Shown here: positions 1-7,227 of the stretch, piece after piece
Numbering within the stretch: the stretch's first letter is position 1
Layout: each line of letters begins with the position of its first letter
Source of the DNA: Bathymodiolus azoricus thioautotrophic gill symbiont
GTDB lineage: Bacteria; Pseudomonadota; Gammaproteobacteria; PS1; Pseudothioglobaceae
DNA length: 14,910 nucleotides
Assembly (NCBI RefSeq): GCF_001298715.1
Contig: NZ_CDSC02000150.1
Location: 1 to 14,910 of the forward strand
Reading direction: 5' to 3'
The notes under the pieces: model-generated
What the model saw: only the letters and a program-made list of their open reading frames with translations
What the model was told of the DNA's origin: nothing
Databases searched by the model: none
Made by a program: the position numbers and the translations under genes

Positions 1-167
1 ACTTGTTTTTAACAAGAGCCATTAATGTTTTAATGGCTGCCTGTGCTTGGAATTTGAGAAAATGGCTGGTGATAGCCACTATTTTTTTGTTTTGGCAAAA
101 ACTGGGCTTATTTTTTGTAAAATACCTAAGGTTTTTTGTGGTGTTGGATAAAAAGCAGTTTTGTTGA
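1..167 (+). CDS. IS5-type transposase, C-terminal fragment (5' end outside window)
   Basis: Reading from base 3, an open frame of 54 codons runs to a TGA at 165-167. It contains INVLMAACAWNLRKW near its start, followed by a hydrophobic, aromatic-rich tail (FLFWQKLGLFFVKYLRFFV). From memory, the pattern IN-x-L-(M/L)-AA-x-A-(W/F)-N-(L/F)-(R/K)-(K/R)-W and a hydrophobic tail are typical of the C-terminus of DDE transposases of the IS5 family and relatives, which cut and paste the element. The catalytic D, D and E would lie upstream of the window, so activity cannot be judged. Codons run unbroken up to the window edge. The family call rests on this tail only. Confidence 0.6.
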   Translation, partial: LFLTRAINVLMAACAWNLRKWLVIATIFLFWQKLGLFFVKYLRFFVVLDKKQFC

Positions 168-227
168 TTTGGATGGTTGGAAAAATGGGTGGTTTTGGTT
201 TGGTTGGGGTGGGTTTTTAAGGGGCGA
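1..227 (+). mobile_element. 3' end of an IS5-type insertion sequence, left part outside the window
   Basis: This is the right-hand end of an insertion sequence whose start lies before base 1. It holds the tail of a transposase reading frame (stop at 165-167) and then about 60 bp of G/T-rich sequence ending in GGGGCGA at 221-227. The ATPase homology downstream begins immediately after this point, which places the IS boundary here. The next bases, CTAA (228-231), fit the YTAR target duplication reported for IS5-group elements, but the other copy is outside the window. The boundary is therefore inference. Confidence 0.55.
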
Positions 228-1044
228 CTAATTAAGGATAAGGATAATGACAGTCTGTTGATTCAATATGATGAAAGGTATTTTTATGGTGATAAAGTTG
301 AAAGACCTTATCGTCCAATAACTTCAAACGCTTTAGAAAGCGATATTAAAAATAACAAAGAGCCAATTGTTGATTATTCCAGAACATATTTAAGGCAATG
401 CAAGTTGTATCATTTTCATGATACCTCTGATACTGCAAAATTTAAATCATTTCAAGAGATTAATGCCAATGGTTTTTTGTGGAGTGATGCGGGTAATCTT
501 GCACCGTTTTTATTGAAATTGAAAAAAGACTTTCAGGGTGATTATCAAAAAATTGTCCAAGCGGTGCAAACAGTTGCTCCTTATTTCCATGATTTTGATT
601 TAAAAAAAGATGAAAACGAGGTTATTTTAAGATGGCATCATAAAAATGATTTAGAAGGATCTGGGTTCTCGGCACAAACTTTGTCTGATGGTACAGCGCG
701 TTTTATTTGCATGGCAACGCTATTTTTACAACCCAAAGACCTGCGCCCTGCAACCATTGTGCTGGATGAACCAGAAATCGGCTTGCATCCAACAGCACTT
801 GCTGTCTTGTCAGAAATTATTCAGGCAGTAGCAAACGCAAACGATGGTTCGCAAGTGATTATTTCCACCCAATCGGTTGAACTTGCTAATTATTTTGAGC
901 CCGATGACTTTATTGTGGTGAATTATGATAATGGCAAATCAGAATTTAAAAGACTGGATAAAAAAGTTTTGGGAGATTGGATTGACACTTATCAAGTGGG
1001 GGGCTTGGAGTGAGGGTTTGCTGGGTGGTGAGCCGAAATGGTAA
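177..1044 (+). pseudogene. AAA family ATPase remnant (AAA_21 type), N-terminus replaced by IS end, C-terminus frameshifted
   Basis: An open frame runs from a TTG at 177 to a TGA at 1011-1013. Its first ~17 codons are insertion-sequence DNA; family-like sequence starts near base 228. The remaining part resembles the second half of single-gene AAA ATPases paired with DUF4276 proteins: YHFHDTSDTAK, then LSDGTARFICMATLFLQP, Walker B IVLDEPEIGLHP, and the switch region VIISTQSVEL. Walker A is absent, so ATP binding is lost. The frame ends early, just after QVGG. If one G of the run at 998-1003 is removed, the protein continues as AWSEGLLGGEPKW to a TAA at 1042-1044. That fits the family's usual ending and restores a 7-bp ATGGTAA overlap with the next gene. 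There is no in-frame ATG before residue 178. I read it as a pseudogene interrupted by the IS. A sequencing error could explain the frameshift but not the missing N-terminus. Confidence 0.8.
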
Positions 1045-1629
1045 GACTGTTAATTTCAGTAGAAGGGCATTCGGAATATAAATTTACAAATGAGGTGATT
1101 GTTCCGCATTTGGCAGAGCATCGTGTTTTTGTGGACACACAAAACATGAAGAGCAATATTAGTATTGATAGGATCAGTCAAAAGTTAAATAACTTAATAC
1201 ACAATTACGATTCTACCAACCCTATATGATTTTTATGGCTTTAAGAGGGTAAGTGATAATGAAACCAAACAAACTTTAGAGGAAAAAATCAAACAAAGCA
1301 TTAAAAAAGATCAACGAAATAAAATTATTCCCTACATTCAAATGTATGAATTTGAAGCGTTATTGTTTAGCGATAATGAAAAAATGGCAGCGGGGTTAGG
1401 TACATATAAAGATTGGATTGACGCTGTTTTAAGTGAGTTTGACGATATAGAAACCATTAACAATTCTAAAGAAACCGCGCCATCTAGGCGCATTAAAAAG
1501 CATGTACCACAGTACGGGAAAGTTCAGCATGCGCCCTTAATTCTAAAACAAATAGGATTAACAAAAATTAAGAGTAAATGTCAGGGCTTTAATGATTGGC
1601 TAACACAATTAGAAAATTTATCTAAATAA
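1038..1629 (+). pseudogene. DUF4276 family protein, split by a one-base frameshift
   Basis: The first part (1038-1229, MVRLLISVEGHSEYKF...) carries the VEG-x-(S/T)-E motif of this family. It stops at a TGA soon after NYDSTN. Shifting frame by one base at the CCC of 1220-1222 continues as LYDFYGFKRVSDNE and joins without a stop to the second part, which contains IQMYEFEALLFSD, TAPSRRIKK and IGLTKIKSKC. These are characteristic DUF4276 stretches. The joined product is about 197 residues, close to normal family length, so the gene is complete except for this +1 shift. The start overlaps the frameshift-corrected end of the ATPase remnant, the usual coupling in such pairs. DUF4276 function is unknown; a nuclease-like role similar to RloB/TOPRIM proteins is inference from the VEG-x-S-E motif and the ATPase partner. 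Confidence 0.8.
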
Positions 1630-1637
1630 ATTTGACT

Positions 1638-1658
1638 TTTTGACAAAAACTGTCAAAA
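1638..1658. promoter_or_regulatory. Operator-like palindrome upstream of the rloA-type ATPase
   Basis: TTTTGACA (1638-1645) and TGTCAAAA (1651-1658) form a perfect 8-bp inverted repeat around a 5-base AAAAC spacer. It sits between the end of the DUF4276 gene and the ATG at 1688. It contains a consensus-like TTGACA at 1640-1645. A TATACT at 1671-1676 could be a -10 element, but the 25-bp gap to that TTGACA is too long for a standard sigma-70 promoter. A dimeric repressor site or an mRNA hairpin are both possible. There is no T-run directly after it, so I do not call it a terminator. Confidence 0.4.
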
Positions 1659-1687
1659 TATTAGTTTTATTATACTTTTTATTGATT

Positions 1688-2926
1688 ATGTTGCTTGAAT
1701 TTAGTGTCACTAACTTTCGTTCAATTAAAGACAAACAAACGCTGCGTTTGTTAAAAACCAAAAAAAATGAATTAACAAATAATTTCACCACAATTACCTT
1801 GTCTACAGGCAAAACACTGGATGTGTTAAATAGCGCCGTTATTTATGGGGCAAATGCCAGTGGTAAGTCTAATTTAGTGTTAGCTTTATGGTCTATGTTA
1901 AACATTATTAGAGGCTCTTTTGGTTACCAGCCCAATACAGGCGTTAAAAACATCGAGCCTTTCTTACTCGCTAAAGAATCTAAAAACCAACCCACAGAGT
2001 TTGAACTAGATTTGATTGATAATGGGGTTCGTTATGTGTATGGATTTTCAGCTACTGAGGATAAGATTATTGATGAATGGTTGTATCAATATCCCAAGGG
2101 TAGTCCGCAAAATCTGATTGATCGACAGTCAACAAGCCAATGGGGGACAATGAGCGCCCTCAAAGGTAAAAAGAAAACTTGGCAAGAGAACACCAAAGAC
2201 AATTCATTGTTTTTATCAACAGCTGTGCAATTCAATAGTGAATCGTTACAGGTTGTTTTTTCTGCTGTTCAAAAGTTAACAGGGATGTTTGAGGCAGGCG
2301 ATTTTGACTTTACTTGTTATCAAGCAAATGTGAGCAAGGAAAGTGCACAAGAAATTTTAGATCTTATGCAAGCATTTGATGTTGGTATTGAAAATTTTGT
2401 TGTATCTAAGGAAACAGCAGAGGAATCAAAAATTCCTGATGAAATGAAGGATATTTTAGTAAAAAAAGGTGAAGATTTATCAAAAATTAAGTTCTTTAAA
2501 GTGGAATCTCAACATGTGTCTGATGATGGCGATGTAGTGCCTTTTAATTTTAAAGAGCAGGAGTCAGAGGGGACGCAAAAACTATTTGGCCTCGCAGGGC
2601 CGTGGTTACGTGTTTTGGCAAAGGGCTACTGTTTGGTGGTGGATGAATTGCATAATAGTTTGCACCCAAAGTTGGTGGCATATTTAGTAAGCATGTTTCA
2701 CAATCCAGAGATTAACAAACACGGTGCGCAACTTATTTTTGTTACTCATGAGACATCACTACTTAATCAAGATACATTTAGAAAAGATCAAGTGTGGTTT
2801 TGTGAAAAAGAAAACAATGCTACTGAGTTGTTTTCACTTGCTGATTTCAAAGTTAGAAAAGGTGTGGATAATTTAGAAAGCGCCTATCTTTCTGGTCGTT
2901 ATGGCGCAGTCCCGTATTTAAAATAA
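1688..2926 (+). CDS. RloA-like AAA ATPase (COG1106, ATP/GTP-binding protein)
   Basis: This ABC/SMC-like ATPase belongs to the group found in phage-defence and restriction-linked loci (RloA, PARIS AriA and relatives). I chose the ATG at 1688, giving 413 residues, because the protein then begins MLLEFSVTNFRSIKD, the standard family start; an upstream TTG at 1640 would add 16 hydrophobic residues. Walker A is GANASGKS at about 54-61. A signature-like ESEGTQKLFGLAGP precedes Walker B VVDELHNSLHP (D319, E320). The switch region is FVTHETSLLN, and the C-terminal DQVWFCEK...GRYGAVPYLK is family-typical. All the ATP-binding motifs I looked for are present, unlike in the remnant upstream. No clear Shine-Dalgarno precedes the start. 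It is followed four bases later by the RloB-type gene. The role as ATP-dependent sensor or switch for its partner is known for relatives and inferred here. Confidence 0.85.
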   Translation: MLLEFSVTNFRSIKDKQTLRLLKTKKNELTNNFTTITLSTGKTLDVLNSAVIYGANASGKSNLVLALWSMLNIIRGSFGYQPNTGVKNIEPFLLAKESKNQPTEFELDLIDNGVRYVYGFSATEDKIIDEWLYQYPKGSPQNLIDRQSTSQWGTMSALKGKKKTWQENTKDNSLFLSTAVQFNSESLQVVFSAVQKLTGMFEAGDFDFTCYQANVSKESAQEILDLMQAFDVGIENFVVSKETAEESKIPDEMKDILVKKGEDLSKIKFFKVESQHVSDDGDVVPFNFKEQESEGTQKLFGLAGPWLRVLAKGYCLVVDELHNSLHPKLVAYLVSMFHNPEINKHGAQLIFVTHETSLLNQDTFRKDQVWFCEKENNATELFSLADFKVRKGVDNLESAYLSGRYGAVPYLK

Positions 2927-2930
2927 CGAT

Positions 2931-3527
2931 ATGGCAAAACGCAAAACAAAATCTGGTTATAACTGTAGAAAGAATGCGACAAGGGAATCTTATGATAGAG
3001 TTTTGATTGTTTGTGAGGGTAAAGAAACTGAAATCAATTATTTTAACAAATTGATTGAAGATTTAAAATTGAGTACCGTTAACATTGAGATATTAGATAT
3101 TAAGCAGACAACACCAGACAGTTTGTTAAGAAAAGCAAAAGAACTTTATGAGGGTTCTATAGGAAAAGGAAACCCTTTTGATAGAGTTTATTGTGTTTTT
3201 GATAAAGATGGACATACAAAATATCAAGAGACTAAAAACACAATTGAGCAAATAAAAAAGCCAAAAGGCGTGTATTACTATGCTTTTTCAGAGCCTTGTT
3301 TTGAGTTTTGGCTATTACTTCATTTTACAAAAACTGATAGACCGTTTACTAATTTTGACGAACTTAGAAAAGACAAATATTTTAAAGAATATTTTCCAAA
3401 TTACAAAAAATCAGAAATTATCTTTAATGATTTAAAAGCTAAAATACCAACCACGTGCCAAAATGCGAAAAATAACCCGCATACTAATGTCAATGAATTA
3501 GTAAACTATTTACAAAACATCAAGTAA
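2931..3527 (+). CDS. RloB-like protein (TOPRIM-like predicted nuclease)
   Basis: This 198-residue protein matches the RloB family, the usual partner of RloA-type ATPases. It has a basic N-terminus (MAKRKTKSG), then VLIVCEGKETEINYF with E29, G30 and E34, then VYCVFDKDG with D91 and D93, and FSEPCFEFWLLLHF at about 119-132. The E and D-x-D residues are where a TOPRIM-like fold would bind metal, so a nuclease activity is plausible. That assignment is inference from motif layout; RloB biochemistry is not something I can state from the sequence. The gene starts four bases after the ATPase stop and ends two bases before the helicase GTG, so the three genes are probably one transcript. RloA/RloB were named from ORFs linked to type I restriction loci, but no hsd genes are in this window. 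Confidence 0.82.
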   Translation: MAKRKTKSGYNCRKNATRESYDRVLIVCEGKETEINYFNKLIEDLKLSTVNIEILDIKQTTPDSLLRKAKELYEGSIGKGNPFDRVYCVFDKDGHTKYQETKNTIEQIKKPKGVYYYAFSEPCFEFWLLLHFTKTDRPFTNFDELRKDKYFKEYFPNYKKSEIIFNDLKAKIPTTCQNAKNNPHTNVNELVNYLQNIK

Positions 3528-3529
3528 CG

Positions 3530-6500
3530 GTGAATGACCAAGCACAAAGAGATCAAGCCCTGGATATTAGCCAGTCTTTTATCGTTCAAGCCCCAGCGGG
3601 CTCAGGCAAAACAGAGTTATTAACGCAACGCTATTTAAAGTTGTTGTCAGTTTGTGATGAGCCTGAGAATATTATGGCAATGACATTCACCAATAAGGCG
3701 GTTGACGAGATGACTCAGCGTGTTTTATCTGCATTACAGTCTAGTTTTGACACCAAGCCAAAAGTGCCACACAAGCAAATAACTTACGAATTAGCATTGC
3801 AAGTGATGCAACGCTCGGATGAGAAAGAATGGGGGTTATTACAAAATCCAAAGCGATTAAAAATATCTACCATTGATGGGCTGTACAATCTGATTAACAA
3901 TCGTTATCCTTTGCCATTACAACTCGTGCCACGCCAAATTATGGCTGAAAACTGGGCGCGTGATAATGCTTATCGATATGCGACTGAGCAAGTATTGCTG
4001 ATGATTGATGATAAGCAGCAAGGCAGAGCAATTGCCGATTTGTTATTGCATTTGGATAACAATGTTGTCAGCTTTCAAAAGTTAGTCATGCAAATGTTGT
4101 CTAAGCGTGACCAATGGCTAACGCGTTTGTATAGAGAAGGTGCATTAAACCAAGAAGTATTGCAAAATAACGCCAAAGAAATTGTTGCGGCGCATCTTGA
4201 ATATTTACAAGCGTTAGCAGAGCCACATTTTGACGCGAATTTCTTTGCGTTAATGTTAGTTAGTAATAACTTAGAATACAATAAGGTTAAGTTGTTGCCG
4301 TGTACTGGTTATGAGAATTTGGAAGCGTGGCACACAATTGCTGAATTTTGTCTAACCAAAAAGGGCACTTGGCGCAAGGTTTTGGAGGAAAAATTACCAC
4401 CAGCATTGTTTAACCAAGAATTACAAGCAGCCTTGCAACAGTTGAGCTCTTTGCCGGATGTAGAATTCTCTCAAGCGCAGTCCAATATTTTACTAGCAAT
4501 TGCCAAGGTGCTAAAGTTGAGTGTGGCGCATTTGAATGTGTATTTTGAGCAGGAACAAGCGCATGATTTTATTGAAGTAGCACTGAATGCCAATCAGGCG
4601 TTAGATGAAGAAAAAGGCGTAAGCGATATTGCTTTGTTTTTGGATTACAAAATTCAGCATTTATTGATTGATGAGTTTCAAGACACCTCAGCATCGCAAT
4701 TTAATACCATTGAAAAATTGATTAACCAATGGCAAGATGGTGATGGCAAAACGCTATTTTTAGTGGGCGACCCGATGCAATCAATTTATAGGTTTAGAGA
4801 GTCACAAGTGGGTTTATTTTTGCAGGTAAGGGAAGAAGGTATTGCTAATATTCAACCAAGATCGTTAATATTAAGCACTAATTTTCGTTCTTCAAAAAGT
4901 GTTGTTGAGGGCAACAACAGACTCTTTAGTAAAATATTTCCAGAAAATAATGATGTGCACCAAGGCGCAATTTCGTATTCTAGGTCGCAATCAAATTCAA
5001 ATGAAGAGGATAAAAATGCCATTGTTTTTCATCCTTTTGCACATGGTCAATCTTTGCTAGAGGCAAAATCAGTTAGTGAGATTGTTCAAACTTCTTTGCA
5101 GAATAATAAGAGCGGCACGATAGCCATCTTAGTGCGTGCTCGCTCACATTTAGAAAATATTGCACAACAACTTAAAGGCGACAATATCGATTTTGAGTCA
5201 GTTGAGATTACCAAATTGCAAAACCATTTATTAACGCGTGATTTATTTTCACTCACTAAAGCGCTATTACATTTAGGCGATAAGTTGGCATGGCTAAGTG
5301 TCTTACGCGCACCTTGGTGTGGACTTGTTTTAAACGATTTGTTAGTATTGTCTGAAAATGATGATTGTATTATTTATCAGCAACTGAGTGATGAGAGCAT
5401 CTTGGCACAACTCAGCGAAGATGGGCAAAAACGAGCCAAACATTTGCATCACTGTTTGCAAGATGTTATTAACAATCAGGGGCGATTTAATTTTGTTGAA
5501 TTGTTGAGTTATGCGCTTAATCAGTTAGGATTGATCAATGATGTATTATCAAATACCAAACTAGAAATTAAAAATGAGTTTTTAAAAATTATTCACAACT
5601 GTGAAACGCAACAAATGCTCAATATAAAAACCATTGAGAGTGCGATGAAAAACTTATATGCGCCAAGTGACAAGGCATTAGTTAAGTTAATGACTATCCA
5701 CCAATCAAAGGGACTGGAATTTGATAGTGTCATTATTCCTAGTCTAGGTAAGGGCTCTCAAAGTAATGATAATGCGATAATGCAACTGCGTGAGTTTTCT
5801 AATAAATCTTTGCTATTAGCCCCTATCAAGCCAGCTGTTGATATGAATGAAAGTGCGACCTACATCTATCTAAAGTTTATTGAGTCACAACAAGATAAGT
5901 TTGAAACCATGCGCTTGTTGTATGTGGCAATGACCCGTGCTAAGTCAAACTTGCATTTGTTAGGTGCAGTCAATAAATCTGGCAATAGTATTAAAGGCGC
6001 TTTTTTGCATTTATTAATGCCATTTTATAAAAACCTTTTTGGAGGTATTGACAAGACACCTGATATGCTTGAAGGTGTCCAAGCGCCTTTATTAGAACGA
6101 TTTTCTCAAATGAAAACACCAATCAATAAAACACCAGAACAAGGCGAATTTATTGAATACCAACAAAACTTTGAACGCTTATTTAAGAGTGCTTTAGGTA
6201 CTTTGGTGCATCAATATTATGAGCAGGAATTATTCACACCGAGTATTGAAAATATTCGTAATCGCCTGATTGAGATTGGCGCATCACCTAAAGATATTGA
6301 GCGTTGGCAGATGTTTATTATCAAACTGTTGGATAACACTAAAAATGATGAAAAATTTGATTGGCTTTTTAAGCAAAGGGCATTATCACTAAATGAAGCC
6401 GAGTTTTTTTTGGACGGGCGTACAATCGTTATAGATAGATTGTTTATAGATGATGATGTTTTATGGGTAATTGATTATAAAATCGCCGAACCTGCGCAGA

Positions 6501-6652
6501 ATGAACCGTTAGCAAGTTTTATTAAACGCCAACAAAAACAACACGCAAAGCAATTGCTATTTTACAAACAAGCAATGTCTGAGATTTATGCCTGTCCAGT
6601 GCGTTGTGCTTTGTATTGCCCTAGTGTTAGTCAGTTGATTGAAATAGCCTAA
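3530..6652 (+). CDS. UvrD/AddA-type helicase-nuclease (COG1074)
   Basis: This 1040-residue superfamily 1A helicase carries a C-terminal RecB-type nuclease, the architecture of AddA (double-strand-break end processing). Visible motifs are Walker A APAGSGKT (21-28), motif Ia MTFTNKAVDEM, motif II DEFQDT (381-386), motif III GDPMQSIYRFRE, motif IV STNFRSS, motif V MTIHQSKGLEFD (721-732) and motif VI RLLYVAMTRAKS (795-806). The nuclease region has H894, IVIDRL with D969, and the catalytic DYK at 982-984, followed by QQKQHAKQLLFY. It looks intact. The start is a GTG two bases after the rloB-like stop with no convincing Shine-Dalgarno, suggesting translational coupling. AddA normally works with AddB, usually encoded just upstream; here that position is taken by the RloA/RloB pair. 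It may be a housekeeping gene next to a defence insertion or a component of that system. Confidence 0.88.
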   Translation: MNDQAQRDQALDISQSFIVQAPAGSGKTELLTQRYLKLLSVCDEPENIMAMTFTNKAVDEMTQRVLSALQSSFDTKPKVPHKQITYELALQVMQRSDEKEWGLLQNPKRLKISTIDGLYNLINNRYPLPLQLVPRQIMAENWARDNAYRYATEQVLLMIDDKQQGRAIADLLLHLDNNVVSFQKLVMQMLSKRDQWLTRLYREGALNQEVLQNNAKEIVAAHLEYLQALAEPHFDANFFALMLVSNNLEYNKVKLLPCTGYENLEAWHTIAEFCLTKKGTWRKVLEEKLPPALFNQELQAALQQLSSLPDVEFSQAQSNILLAIAKVLKLSVAHLNVYFEQEQAHDFIEVALNANQALDEEKGVSDIALFLDYKIQHLLIDEFQDTSASQFNTIEKLINQWQDGDGKTLFLVGDPMQSIYRFRESQVGLFLQVREEGIANIQPRSLILSTNFRSSKSVVEGNNRLFSKIFPENNDVHQGAISYSRSQSNSNEEDKNAIVFHPFAHGQSLLEAKSVSEIVQTSLQNNKSGTIAILVRARSHLENIAQQLKGDNIDFESVEITKLQNHLLTRDLFSLTKALLHLGDKLAWLSVLRAPWCGLVLNDLLVLSENDDCIIYQQLSDESILAQLSEDGQKRAKHLHHCLQDVINNQGRFNFVELLSYALNQLGLINDVLSNTKLEIKNEFLKIIHNCETQQMLNIKTIESAMKNLYAPSDKALVKLMTIHQSKGLEFDSVIIPSLGKGSQSNDNAIMQLREFSNKSLLLAPIKPAVDMNESATYIYLKFIESQQDKFETMRLLYVAMTRAKSNLHLLGAVNKSGNSIKGAFLHLLMPFYKNLFGGIDKTPDMLEGVQAPLLERFSQMKTPINKTPEQGEFIEYQQNFERLFKSALGTLVHQYYEQELFTPSIENIRNRLIEIGASPKDIERWQMFIIKLLDNTKNDEKFDWLFKQRALSLNEAEFFLDGRTIVIDRLFIDDDVLWVIDYKIAEPAQNEPLASFIKRQQKQHAKQLLFYKQAMSEIYACPVRCALYCPSVSQLIEIA

Positions 6653-7227
6653 TCCCACAAAGCAGCAATCATGGCCACTGCATTGCAGCCTGCGTTGAAA
6701 GCTTGTTGTTGATTATCAAAGTCAATACCACCAATGCCAACAATGGGAATATTTAACTGTTGTTTTGCTTGGGTGATAATGTTTAGCGTACATTGCGGGG
6801 CATCAGGTTTGGTGGCTGATGGGAATAATGCACCAAACGCCACATAGTTTGCACCTTGATTTTGTGCGCTTTGTGCTAAGTTAATATCGTTGTAGCATGA
6901 CACACCAATAACAGCGTTTACCCCTAATTGTTCGCGTGCTTGCTGGATTGAGTCATCGTTTTTACCTAAATGCACGCCATCGGCAGAGATTTTTTTCGCT
7001 AGGTTAATATCATCATTGATGATAAATAAAGTATGATGTTTTAAGCAGAGTTGTTGTAGTTGTACGCTTTCGTTAAGTTGTGTTTGTACATCAGCTGTTT
7101 TGTGTCGGTATTGCAATAGTTTAATATTATGTTGCACGATAATTTTTTCAACAGTTTCAATGTTCAAGGCATGGTTTGGTGTTATGGCGTAGACACCACT
7201 TATTTTATTGTTATGATTAATTTTCAC
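6649..7227 (-). CDS. thiE: Thiamine phosphate synthase
   Basis: This enzyme joins HMP pyrophosphate and the thiazole phosphate to make thiamine phosphate in the cytoplasm. The 192-residue product has the ThiE signatures in order: GVYAITP near the start, LLQYRHKTAD (pyrophosphate-binding QxRxK), IINDDINLAKKISADGVHLG, VIGVSCYND, YVAFGALFPSATKPDA, and the C-terminal PIVGIGGID phosphate loop. The length is at the short end of normal. The start is a GTG at 7227-7225, placed about 11 residues before the GVYAIT strand as in other ThiE proteins. Its 3' end overlaps the helicase stop by four bases with no terminator between the convergent genes. Its 5' end overlaps the lptC frame by about 15 bp in divergent orientation, so its promoter must lie within lptC. 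No other thiamine gene is nearby. Confidence 0.9.
   Translation of the reverse strand: MKINHNNKISGVYAITPNHALNIETVEKIIVQHNIKLLQYRHKTADVQTQLNESVQLQQLCLKHHTLFIINDDINLAKKISADGVHLGKNDDSIQQAREQLGVNAVIGVSCYNDINLAQSAQNQGANYVAFGALFPSATKPDAPQCTLNIITQAKQQLNIPIVGIGGIDFDNQQQAFNAGCNAVAMIAALWD

Noticed and set aside
2..38. Two adjacent hairpins (CTTGTT/AACAAG and AGCCATTAA/TTAATGGCT) at the left edge
   Set aside because: They lie inside the transposase reading frame and lack a T-run; most likely chance structure in coding sequence.
63..88. Stem TGGCT/AGCCA followed by seven T, terminator-like
   Set aside because: Only 5 bp of stem and inside the transposase C-terminal codons.
1640..1687. Upstream TTG start adding 16 residues to the RloA-like ATPase
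   Set aside because: The added residues are hydrophobic and not family-like; MLLEFSVTNFRSIK at 1688 is the normal start, and the region overlaps the palindrome.
7129..7212. 28-codon N-terminal extension of lptC
   Set aside because: It reads through thiE codons and would put 28 unrelated residues before the membrane anchor.
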